Below are positions 18,377 to 26,902 of a stretch of 64,000 bases of DNA, piece by piece. Location of the stretch: positions 47,705 through 111,704 of the forward strand of contig CAJXVM010000017.1 in the NCBI GenBank assembly GCA_913061095.1, given 5' to 3'. Below the pieces are notes generated by a model, which saw only the letters and a program-made list of their open reading frames with translations, was not told where the DNA came from and made no database searches. Within the stretch, counting starts at the first letter, position 1. Every line of letters begins with the position of its first letter. This DNA comes from an uncultured Ignavibacteria bacterium. Lineage in GTDB: Bacteria; Bacteroidota; Ignavibacteria; SZUA-365. The translations under genes and the position numbers were made by a program.

Positions 18377-19507
18377 TCAGTGCGTCAGTGTAAGAGATTC
18401 CGGGGTCGCCGCGATGCCGCTCAGCATGTCGCGCAGATACGGAAGCCGCTGCATGATGGCCGCGCGCTGCACGATGGCGGCCAGCGCCGCAAGCCGCGAG
18501 GGGATGAGATCGAGATACCCGGGCTTGCCGCGGTTGCGGCCGATGTTTCCGAAGGCGCCGAGTGCCTGCAGCAGTCGCAGCACGGCGAATCCCTCGAACA
18601 GATGCAGGAAGCGCGAACGGTCTACCGGTATGCGCCGCTCGAGCACATCAAGATAGTGGGTGAGCAGCCTGCTTCTGAGGTCGTCGCTGAGTCCACCGCG
18701 CGAATCATAGAGCAGCGACGCTACGTCATAATGCAGGGCACCGCGTCGGCCGGATTGAAAATCGATGAAATGCGGTATACCGTCATGAATCATCACGTTG
18801 CGCGACTGGAAATCGCGGTACAGAAAATAGGCGCGATCTGCTGTGAGCAGTTCTTCGATCAGTGCAGCGCAGTCGCCCTCGAAGGCGCGGCGGTTCCACG
18901 GGAGCCGTACAAGCGGTTCCAGGAACATCGTGCGGAAATAGTCAACGTCGAACTCCATGGCCTCGCGGCCGAATTCCGGCGTCTGATAGCAGAGACCGTA
19001 ATCGATCGCGTCGGCGGCATCCACCTGGAAGCGGACAAGTTCATCGAGTACGCGCCTGTACATGGCGACGATACGCTCCGCGGCAGCATCCCCTGTAACC
19101 GCGCTGGAATCGTGTACCTCCGCGGCAGACGACGCCGCATCATCCCGCTGCCGCTGCTGCTCCTTCCAGACGCTCAGCGTGAGATCACCGAGATCCTCTT
19201 CGATATAGGCGCGCTCACTGCCGTCGACCGCGTAGATTTCCGGCACGGCCAGTCCGCGGGCGCGAAAGGCCCGCGCGAAACCGATGAACGCGCGGTTTTC
19301 GGCGCGGTTCGGTCCGAGAATGCCGATCGAGCTATGCATCGCACCACGCAGGCGGAAAATCCGGCGGTCCGATGCATCACCTTTCAGGGGGAAAACACGC
19401 GCGTCGGTCTCCCCGAAAGTCTGCGCATGCATGCCGCGCAGGAGCGCGTGATCCGCATCTGACGGCGGTAGGTGTGCGTGACCGCTATGCGTGCGGCGCT
19501 CATTCAT
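18377..19507 (-). CDS. AmgK-like aminoglycoside phosphotransferase-fold sugar kinase
   Basis: 376 residues with the APH/choline-kinase fold: PLKGDASDRRIFRLRG (N-lobe), AYIEEDLGDLTL (hinge), FLYRDFQSRNVMI (catalytic loop with Asp and Asn) and HFIDFQSGRRGALHYDVASL (metal-binding Asp). The FQSR and FQSGRRG forms match AmgK, the anomeric MurNAc/GlcNAc kinase, and related sugar-1-kinases more than antibiotic kinases. AmgK with MurU forms UDP-MurNAc directly. A linker near residue 130 is rich in A, S and D. ATG 19507 forms an ATGA overlap with the upstream DUF885 stop. Confidence 0.83.
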   Translation of the reverse strand: MNERRTHSGHAHLPPSDADHALLRGMHAQTFGETDARVFPLKGDASDRRIFRLRGAMHSSIGILGPNRAENRAFIGFARAFRARGLAVPEIYAVDGSERAYIEEDLGDLTLSVWKEQQRQRDDAASSAAEVHDSSAVTGDAAAERIVAMYRRVLDELVRFQVDAADAIDYGLCYQTPEFGREAMEFDVDYFRTMFLEPLVRLPWNRRAFEGDCAALIEELLTADRAYFLYRDFQSRNVMIHDGIPHFIDFQSGRRGALHYDVASLLYDSRGGLSDDLRSRLLTHYLDVLERRIPVDRSRFLHLFEGFAVLRLLQALGAFGNIGRNRGKPGYLDLIPSRLAALAAIVQRAAIMQRLPYLRDMLSGIAATPESLTLTH

Positions 19508-21282
19508 CTGCGGGACAGTCCCTCCGCGAGCGGTCGCCCGGGGACGGAGTCGGGCAGTTTCATGAGCACGGGGATGTACCCCGGATCGATGGTACCGAAC
19601 GACAGCAGTGCGTCGTGAAAGGCACGCAGGTCGAAATCTTCTCCGTCCTGCCGCTCCGCGCGGGCGCGGATATCATTGATACGCAGGTTTCCGAAGAAAT
19701 AGGTGCTGAGCTGCACCGACGTCAGGCAGGCGCGGCTCCATTTCACGGCCGCCTCTCCCTCCTCCTGAAATCCGCGGTCCATCATCAGGCGCACGGCATC
19801 CGAACGCGACATGCCGTGCATATGAATACGCTGATCGATGATGGCGTTGATGAGCAGACGCAGATACATTTTCAGCTGCTGCAGGCGCAGCTCGGGTCCC
19901 CCGAAGCCGCGCTCGGTCATCAGCTCCTCGGCATACGTGGCCCAGCCCTCGGCGAAAACGCCGCTGGGGAACACTGAGCGAAGCAGGGTCGGCGCATCCG
20001 CCCGGTTGGCCGCGGCAAGCTGGACGAAGTGCCCCGGCATCGCCTCATGCACGATGAGATTCAGCAGCATGTGATCGTTGTATTCGCGATAGAACGAGGT
20101 GCGGCGATCGTCCGTCCAGCCTGCCGGCGTCGGCGCGATGGCAAAGAAGGTCTCACCGTTTTTCTCCAGCGGACCGGGCGCGTCACAGTAGGCGACGGCG
20201 ACCCCGCGCTGAAACTCAGGCATGACGATGATTTCGAGTGGTTCGTCGGGAAGGGGAACCAGTCGCTCGGCTCGGACGAAATCCTCTGCGCGTCGCAGGG
20301 AGGCTCTCGCGGTTTCGACGACCGTGCTGTCATTCGGACGCTGCCCGGCGAGATGATCGAGCGCACGCCGAATGAGTGCCGCGGTGTCATCCGGCACTTC
20401 CATTTCGGCGAGATGCGCCGCATGCAGCTCCAGTGCAGTCCGGTACATGGCGGCCGTCACAAGGTCGAGGCGGCGCTCCGCCTCATCGAGCAGCACCGAC
20501 GGCGGCTGCCGCGTATTGAGACGGATCGCGAATTTCCGCTCATACAGATCTGCCCCGAGTCGAAAATCACCGCGCGCGCGTGAGATCAGATCCCGCTTCA
20601 GCCAGTACCCGTAGGCGCGCAGGGCATCGACGGCCATGGTGCGCGCGGCGCGGAGGGAATCGCGCAGCGCATCCGGGAGCTCCCGAAGCATCGGCGGCAG
20701 GGTTTCCTCAAGCAGTGCAATCGTGCCCTCGTTCTGCAGCATGGCCGTCTGCGTATGCATCGCGGGAGGGGCATTGAGATTCCGCCGCGCCTGTTCGAGA
20801 AGCTTGGGGATTGCGCGCAGACGTCCGGCCAGACTGCGCATGCGTTGTTCAGGCGGGGCATAATCCCTGGCGATGAGCATATACAGTTCTTCACCGACCG
20901 AATACAGGAGCGGATTCCACTGCCACTCGCGCAATTCCTCGAGCTCGAAGAGGCGCGATGCCAGCGCGCGCTGCATGATATCGTAATCAACCATGTGCTG
21001 CGGCGAAAGCGTCTCCACGCGGATGGCGCGCAGCGAATCGCGATAGGCGCGATACATCGCCGTACGGGCGGAAATGCCAGCTGCGCTGAAATCGGTCAGC
21101 TGACTGTCGAAGCGGTGATCACCGAGCGCGGTAGCCTCTTCGGGACAGGCGGCGAGATGACGGTCGAGAAAGCGTTCCGCAAGAGCTTCGAATGTGCGGT
21201 CCGCCTCACTGCGTTCATCCGAGCTGCAGGAGAAAAGGCAAAGGAGAATCAGTGATACGGGCAGAATCAACCAGATGCGCAT
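19504..21282 (-). CDS. DUF885 family lipoprotein, probable metallopeptidase
   Basis: 592 residues from ATG 21282. The start MRIWLILPVSLILLCLFSC looks like a lipoprotein signal with Cys at about residue 19, so it is probably anchored to a membrane. The C-terminal third holds the DUF885 metal site VHEAMPGHFVQLAA (HExxPGH) and GWATYAEELM. DUF885 proteins resemble gluzincin peptidases; substrates are largely unstudied. It heads the four-gene unit with the sugar kinase, the RapZ-C protein and the nucleotidyltransferase, overlapping the kinase start by 4 nt. A role in cell-wall peptide or sugar turnover is possible but only inferred from that position. Confidence 0.87.
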   Translation of the reverse strand: MRIWLILPVSLILLCLFSCSSDERSEADRTFEALAERFLDRHLAACPEEATALGDHRFDSQLTDFSAAGISARTAMYRAYRDSLRAIRVETLSPQHMVDYDIMQRALASRLFELEELREWQWNPLLYSVGEELYMLIARDYAPPEQRMRSLAGRLRAIPKLLEQARRNLNAPPAMHTQTAMLQNEGTIALLEETLPPMLRELPDALRDSLRAARTMAVDALRAYGYWLKRDLISRARGDFRLGADLYERKFAIRLNTRQPPSVLLDEAERRLDLVTAAMYRTALELHAAHLAEMEVPDDTAALIRRALDHLAGQRPNDSTVVETARASLRRAEDFVRAERLVPLPDEPLEIIVMPEFQRGVAVAYCDAPGPLEKNGETFFAIAPTPAGWTDDRRTSFYREYNDHMLLNLIVHEAMPGHFVQLAAANRADAPTLLRSVFPSGVFAEGWATYAEELMTERGFGGPELRLQQLKMYLRLLINAIIDQRIHMHGMSRSDAVRLMMDRGFQEEGEAAVKWSRACLTSVQLSTYFFGNLRINDIRARAERQDGEDFDLRAFHDALLSFGTIDPGYIPVLMKLPDSVPGRPLAEGLSRR

Positions 21283-21456
21283 GGGATGCCGACGGATTGG
21301 AACATTTGGAAAATTACGGGAATTTCCGGAGAGGCTCAACGTACGGAAAAACAGGGGCGGGAGAACACCGGGGGATGAACACGACAGATCTACGGGCGAA
21401 AACGGCTGTTACGCATGCACGACTCCGTCATGCGCCGGACGCACATGCATGATCGG

Positions 21457-24231
21457 TCATCGCACACGAATGATCACGAGAGTGATGTCATCGTTCTGTT
21501 CGGCGCCGTCGCGATGACGCTCGACTTCACTGATAATGTGCCGCTGCAGATCGGCAGCGGAATGCGCGTGACATCCGGAGACCATCTCCAGGACACGCTG
21601 CTCACCGAATTCGTTCATCTCGAGATCCATCGCTTCGGTCAGTCCGTCGGAGTAAAGCAGCACCAGTCCTCCCTCCCGCAGACTGAAATGCTGTTCCTCG
21701 AGTGCCTCATCGAATATGTCGCCCGGTTCGAGACCGAGGCCAAGTCCGTTCGATCCCATGAAACGCATATCGCCGTTGAGCGCAATCAGCGGCAGGGTGT
21801 GCCCGGCGCGGCAGATGGTAACGGTGTTGCTGTCGAGATCGAACAGCGCGAGCACCATGGTGATGAAGCTGTTGCGCTCGATGCCGTTGTAAATCAGGCG
21901 ATTGACACTGCTGAGAATGTGTGCGGGACTCTCGTACAGCTGCGCCGCGAAACGGATCATGCCCTGGACTTTCGACATGTACAGCGCCGCCGACATCCCC
22001 TTTCCCGACACGTCGCCCACGGCCACGAGAAGGCGGTTTCCCGGCAGTTCGATGTAATCGTAATAATCCCCGCCGACAGTCATGGCGGGAATGGATATCC
22101 CCGCGATATCCAGCCGGTCGATTGGCGGATTCTGTTTCGGAAGCAGTCCCTGCTGAATGCGCTGGGCGATTTTCAGCTGTTCCTTGATTTTCTGTTTTTC
22201 GATTTCCGAGCGATGGAGGCGCGCATTCTCGATGGCGATCGCGGCCTGGCTGGCGACCGTCGACAGGAGGTCGATGTCTTCCTGTGAATAGGGGCTGCCG
22301 CTTTTCTTGGCCCCGACATTCAGGGCACCGATCAGGCGGTCCTTGATAAACATCGGTACCATAAGTGTGATCCCGGATCGATACAATCTGCTTCGGTCGT
22401 CCGAGTCGGTGATGCGTGCATCCTCTTCGAGCAACGCCAGCGACAGCGGCTGCCGCGTGCGGCGCAGCAGTTCGATGACTCCTCCCCGACGGTCTTCGAA
22501 ACTGCAGAGTTCTTCCGGGATGTCACGGCTCATCACACGGCAGCCTTCATTTTCGTCACACAGCGAGACGGAAACACCCTCGACATGCATGGTCCCGGCG
22601 ATCCGGTTGACGACGGAACTGAGAATCTGTTCGAGATTGATCTGCTGCGGCAGCTCGCGGCTGAATTCCAGCAGGGCCTTCTGATAGTTGTAGCGTTCAC
22701 GGTAGAACAGCCGGTCGACGATGCGCTGAACCCGCTGCTTGAGAGGATCGAACAGCAGTGCGATGACCACAAAGGCGATGAGCGACAGCACCCTGTTGTC
22801 GGAGTCTCCGAGGACGTTGCCGAGCGCGCTGCCGATACCGAACACCACTCCCAGGTAGATGGCTGCGATCACCGCCGTGATGAGACCGTAGAAGATGCTG
22901 CGCTTGACGAGGACCGTCACATCCATCAGCCGGTGTTTGATGATCGCGTACCCGAAGGCCGGAGGTATGCCGATGACAAGAAGGGCGGGCGGCAGCAGAT
23001 ACGGTTTCAGATAAATGGCGAGTGGGTATGTCGTATTGAGGACGATGGTGTAGATGATGGCAGCGATGCCGATGATCACCGAGTGCAGAATGGGACGCAG
23101 CGCCCGGCGCTGTTCCGGTTTGACACGACGGAAATAGCTGTGAATGAATATGCCGAGTCCTGTAAAGAAATACATCAGCGGCAGCCAGTACGCCAGCCGG
23201 TACAGCCAGAAGGGAAAGATATCCCCGAGCAAATGATAGATCGGATTGCTGATGATGAGTACGGAGAACGCGGTCAAACCATACAGCAATGGTGCCATCC
23301 AGCGCCTGTCAGCCAGCGAACGCCGCACGGGAAAATGCAGGAAGAAGCTCACGAAGATCGGGGGCGCGATGAACCTGGCGAGCAGGTACACTGCGATAAA
23401 GAAATGCACCTTCCACATCGGATCGTAGATCGAGTACGCAACCACCGAGGACAGACCGAAAAACAACATTGCATAGATACCGAAGCGGGCGAACTTCCGC
23501 TGAATACCGCCCTGGGGACGCGCCATGACAACAAAGTACCCGACGAGGAGAAATCCGAGACCCAGGATGAACTGGGCGAGATAGACATAGTTGATGATTT
23601 TCAGCAGACGGACATTGAAGGTAAGAAACCTGCCGTCACGCTCGACGAGAAACTCCGCCTTGCTCCCGGCCTCATGAATGTTGATCAGGTACGACGGTCC
23701 ATAATGGTTGCGAATACTGATACCGTCGATGCGGTGCAGAATATCGCCGTCTTCGATGCCCGCCGAGTCTGTGACGCCGCCTCTGACGATGTCGGTGATG
23801 ATCAGTGTCATGCGCCGGCGATCGGAGAGCTTCAGGGACGTGGCAGTCGTGTCGTCCGAACGTACATAGTGCCTGACATGCTCACGATGATCACGCTCGA
23901 TACGCAGCTGCAGCGTGTCTCCCGGCGCTGCATCCGACAACAGCATCCACGCCTCTTTGCTTTCGGATACCTGCATGGTGTCAATCGCAAGAAGGATATC
24001 TCCCTCCATGATCCCTGCCGCGTGCGCGGGACCGTCCGGATCAATTTCGTCGATATGCACGAACGCACTATCGGAAAACACTTGATCCCAGCGGCACTGG
24101 TCGTTGCTCGCTACACGCCAGAACATCAGATGCATGAAGTTGTAGAACGAGACCGCCAGTACAAGCGCGGCAAACACCGTATAGATGATCCGAATCCAGC
24201 GCGGAGATATGTGGTCGAAAGGATTCTTCAT
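21457..24231 (-). CDS. Membrane PDZ-GAF-SpoIIE serine phosphatase
   Basis: 924 residues from ATG 24231. After one N-terminal membrane helix (IIYTVFAALVLAVSF) come two PDZ-like domains (about residues 57-125 and 140-210, each with an AGI-x-x-GDIL core), then about eight membrane segments (215-495), a GAF domain (about 535-672) and a PP2C/SpoIIE phosphatase (about 700-924) with GGDYYDYIEL, GDVSGKGM and LLYSDGLTEA (metal sites). Such phosphatases dephosphorylate anti-anti-sigma (STAS) proteins in partner-switching pathways. No STAS or anti-sigma gene is present in the window. The PDZ and membrane parts suggest it senses envelope or peptide signals. Confidence 0.92.
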   Translation of the reverse strand: MKNPFDHISPRWIRIIYTVFAALVLAVSFYNFMHLMFWRVASNDQCRWDQVFSDSAFVHIDEIDPDGPAHAAGIMEGDILLAIDTMQVSESKEAWMLLSDAAPGDTLQLRIERDHREHVRHYVRSDDTTATSLKLSDRRRMTLIITDIVRGGVTDSAGIEDGDILHRIDGISIRNHYGPSYLINIHEAGSKAEFLVERDGRFLTFNVRLLKIINYVYLAQFILGLGFLLVGYFVVMARPQGGIQRKFARFGIYAMLFFGLSSVVAYSIYDPMWKVHFFIAVYLLARFIAPPIFVSFFLHFPVRRSLADRRWMAPLLYGLTAFSVLIISNPIYHLLGDIFPFWLYRLAYWLPLMYFFTGLGIFIHSYFRRVKPEQRRALRPILHSVIIGIAAIIYTIVLNTTYPLAIYLKPYLLPPALLVIGIPPAFGYAIIKHRLMDVTVLVKRSIFYGLITAVIAAIYLGVVFGIGSALGNVLGDSDNRVLSLIAFVVIALLFDPLKQRVQRIVDRLFYRERYNYQKALLEFSRELPQQINLEQILSSVVNRIAGTMHVEGVSVSLCDENEGCRVMSRDIPEELCSFEDRRGGVIELLRRTRQPLSLALLEEDARITDSDDRSRLYRSGITLMVPMFIKDRLIGALNVGAKKSGSPYSQEDIDLLSTVASQAAIAIENARLHRSEIEKQKIKEQLKIAQRIQQGLLPKQNPPIDRLDIAGISIPAMTVGGDYYDYIELPGNRLLVAVGDVSGKGMSAALYMSKVQGMIRFAAQLYESPAHILSSVNRLIYNGIERNSFITMVLALFDLDSNTVTICRAGHTLPLIALNGDMRFMGSNGLGLGLEPGDIFDEALEEQHFSLREGGLVLLYSDGLTEAMDLEMNEFGEQRVLEMVSGCHAHSAADLQRHIISEVERHRDGAEQNDDITLVIIRVR

Positions 24232-24271
24232 GCGAGAATACGGGAAGATGTGTTGCGTACAAACAAAGATA

Positions 24272-24305
24272 CGCAGGATCCCGGCAACAGTTGCAACATC
24301 CTGCG
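24272..24305. promoter_or_regulatory. Dyad between two divergent phosphatase genes
   Basis: CGCAGGAT (24272-24279) and ATCCTGCG (24298-24305) form a perfect 8-bp inverted repeat spaced by 18 nt, in the 112-nt gap between the two divergent SpoIIE genes. It overlaps the candidate plus-strand promoter, so it may be an operator. Confidence 0.35.
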
Positions 24306-24320
24306 ATTTTCGCGTATGTT
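24291..24320 (+). promoter_or_regulatory. Candidate promoter for the second SpoIIE gene
   Basis: TTGCAA, an 18-nt spacer and TATGTT, 24 nt before ATG 24344. Each box matches the sigma-70 consensus at four of six positions. Confidence 0.3.
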
Positions 24321-24343
24321 CAGCAAAGGACCAGGGCGATGTC

Positions 24344-26824
24344 ATGCAGAAACCAGAACACAATTATCTCCACGCCATCCTCCTTACCGCGGGAATTCTC
24401 ATCGCAGCCGTGCTGCTGATGGTTCTGTATCCCTCCTTCCATCCACACGGCGGTTTGCGTCTCGGAAACGACGGGGAGGACCTGCATCGCACGGTTCGAA
24501 ATATTCTCTCCGATCTGCGGCTCGCCGAAGAGAAGCATGATCTGCGCTACACCCACATCGGGAATCCCGCGTTGCTCGATCGCACGTACTCGATGCATGG
24601 CCTTCGCGAGGGCAACCGGCTGCTGCGCGGCAACACCCCCGGCTACCGGACAAAGCTGCAGCTCACCCGGCGGGATGAACAGACGGTCAGCATTCAGATC
24701 GGTTCCGAACCGGATGAGAGAGACATCGAGCGCCTCATACACGGCGACATCGCGATGCAACTCGATATGCGACAGAGACTGCTGCAGCTCTGGATGCCAA
24801 TTCCCGATTCACTCGCGCTTCCTTCCGTCGGCACCGCGGAGGCGTACGATGTCGCACGTGCATTCCTGCTCCGGCACGCAGCACCCCTGCTGCTTGGCCC
24901 CGTCTCCGGCGTCTCCGACATTCCGGACAGCAGTGCGGGCCTATTCACATGGGATGGCATTCGCTGTTCCTCCACAATGATGCCCAATCGCACGGATCAT
25001 ACATTCTCATGGTCATCGTACGACGACGCAGTGGAGGATTCGATCGATGTCAGCGTCATCGTGGCGGGGACGCGTATTTCCGATCTGACACACAGCTATC
25101 GCTCCCTCGCCGACAGCCGCGCGGGAAAGGCGACCAGCTTCATCGAGATCGTGGAGATTCTGTTCTATGCCGTCGTCGTCATCCTGATGGCGATCGTGGG
25201 ATTCAGGCGCCTGCGGACCTATGAAATCGGCTTCCGCTCCGGCATCGTCATCGGAATCATGGGCGCCCTGCTTTTCAGTGCGTGGATGACGACGGAGCTG
25301 GCACGCAACATGGACAGCATGCTGCAGATCGTCGCAATTATCCTGGTGTCCTCGCTGTTCGTCGGGGCGGGACTCCTCCTGCTCTGGGCGGTCAGCGAAT
25401 CGGTCGGGCGCGATGTCTGGAAAGACAAGTTCATCAGTTTCGACTTGCTCGCGAGCGGTCATTTCCTGCATTCGCGGCTCGGGTTTGCGGTATTGAGCGG
25501 GGTAACCGCCGGCTTTTTCCTGCTGCTCACGGCGCTCGCGCTCAATGCGCTCGCCTCCTCACTCGATGCCCCGGTCTGGATTCTCGAAAAAACGCAGAAC
25601 GAACACGACTTCCTCTCTTCGGAAGCGCCCGCGATTTTTCTCTTCGCCGAGCAGCTGCTCAGCAGTATCGCCGGAATAGCATTCTTTCTGCTGTTCTTCA
25701 TCTCCCTGCTGCGCATGCGGATAAGGAATACGGCACTGCTGATCACCGCAGCCGTCATTCCCCTCACGATTATCGACCTGCCGAACCTGGTCCCCCTTCC
25801 GGAAGCCTACATCGTTCTGCTGCCGGTAATGCTGCTGCTCGTACTGCTTTTCATCCGCACCGACATCGTCACCACACTGACGGCCATGGTGACGCTGGGT
25901 GTGCTGCAGAACGGTCTGCTGTTCGCCCTCCCCTGGAACAGCGCCTATTCCGGTGAAGCCCTTGTTCTGGGTATCCTGCTGGTCGCCGCCATCGCCTACG
26001 GGTTTTCCGCCATGGCGACCGCTGATCGCGCACTCGACTTCGAGCAGATCGCACCGCGTTTCCAGCAGCATATCACCGAACGGCAGCGCCTGGCACGGGA
26101 ACTCGAGATCGCACGGGACGTGCAGATGAGTTTCCTTCCCAAGCACGAGCCGGTGATGCCCGGACTCGACATCGCCTCGCACTGCGTCCCCGCGCTCGAA
26201 GTGGGCGGTGATTACTACGATTTCATGCCGCTCGGTGACGGGAAACTCGGCATCGCCATCGGCGACGTTTCGGGCAAAGGGACACAGGCGGCATTCTACA
26301 TGACGCTCACAAAGGGATTTCTCAAGGCGCTGGGCAGTATTTCCTCCTCGCCGGCGGAAGTGCTCCGGCGTATGAACACACTCTTTTACGAGAATGTGGA
26401 GCGGGGACATTTCATCAGTATGATTTACGCAGTCTTCGATATGGAGCGGCGCCTGCTGACCGTCGCACGGGCGGGACATCCCCACGTCCTGCATCGCGGC
26501 ACGGATGCATCGGTGGAGGTCATCCGCTCGCGCGGGATGGCGCTGGGGTTTGATGAGGGTGGACGATTTTCGGAGAGTATCGAGGAACTGTCTCTTCCGC
26601 TGCAGAAGGACGATGTCTTTGTATTCTATACGGACGGCTATCCCGAGGCCATGACACGCAAACGTGAGGAATTCGGGGAGGAACGGATGTCCACGGCACT
26701 CGCGCAGTACGCGGGAAGCAACGCGCGGGATATCCTCACGCACATGCACGGGGAGATCGGCCGTTTCATCGGACGGGCGAAACAGCATGACGACATGACC
26801 ATGGTCGTCGTGCGTGTGGAATGA
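24344..26824 (+). CDS. Second membrane SpoIIE/RsbU-type serine phosphatase
   Basis: 826 residues from ATG 24344. An N-terminal helix (YLHAILLTAGILIAAVLLMVLY) is followed by about 220 residues of predicted periplasmic sequence with no recognised domain, then many membrane segments (about 260-575), a helical linker and a PP2C/SpoIIE domain (about 595-826) with VGGDYYDFMPLGDG, GDVSGKGTQAAFYM and FYTDGYPEAM. It resembles the divergent partner in the phosphatase part but has no GAF domain and no PDZ domains. Probably part of a partner-switching signal pathway; the sensed signal is unknown. Confidence 0.9.
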   Translation: MQKPEHNYLHAILLTAGILIAAVLLMVLYPSFHPHGGLRLGNDGEDLHRTVRNILSDLRLAEEKHDLRYTHIGNPALLDRTYSMHGLREGNRLLRGNTPGYRTKLQLTRRDEQTVSIQIGSEPDERDIERLIHGDIAMQLDMRQRLLQLWMPIPDSLALPSVGTAEAYDVARAFLLRHAAPLLLGPVSGVSDIPDSSAGLFTWDGIRCSSTMMPNRTDHTFSWSSYDDAVEDSIDVSVIVAGTRISDLTHSYRSLADSRAGKATSFIEIVEILFYAVVVILMAIVGFRRLRTYEIGFRSGIVIGIMGALLFSAWMTTELARNMDSMLQIVAIILVSSLFVGAGLLLLWAVSESVGRDVWKDKFISFDLLASGHFLHSRLGFAVLSGVTAGFFLLLTALALNALASSLDAPVWILEKTQNEHDFLSSEAPAIFLFAEQLLSSIAGIAFFLLFFISLLRMRIRNTALLITAAVIPLTIIDLPNLVPLPEAYIVLLPVMLLLVLLFIRTDIVTTLTAMVTLGVLQNGLLFALPWNSAYSGEALVLGILLVAAIAYGFSAMATADRALDFEQIAPRFQQHITERQRLARELEIARDVQMSFLPKHEPVMPGLDIASHCVPALEVGGDYYDFMPLGDGKLGIAIGDVSGKGTQAAFYMTLTKGFLKALGSISSSPAEVLRRMNTLFYENVERGHFISMIYAVFDMERRLLTVARAGHPHVLHRGTDASVEVIRSRGMALGFDEGGRFSESIEELSLPLQKDDVFVFYTDGYPEAMTRKREEFGEERMSTALAQYAGSNARDILTHMHGEIGRFIGRAKQHDDMTMVVVRVE

Positions 26825-26902
26825 GAGGATCAGCTTCCCCAGCTTGCCATTCTGCGTGACAATCCGCAGATTATCCTCCATCGTCTATCCAGAGCTGCCG
26901 TC

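Noticed and set aside
18377..19507. Antibiotic (aminoglycoside) resistance kinase
   Set aside because: The fold is shared, but the FQSR and FQSGRRG forms and the RapZ/MurU neighbours fit a sugar kinase better.
22585..24540. A 651-codon plus-strand open frame
   Set aside because: Opposite the PDZ-GAF-SpoIIE gene; composition looks like an antisense shadow.
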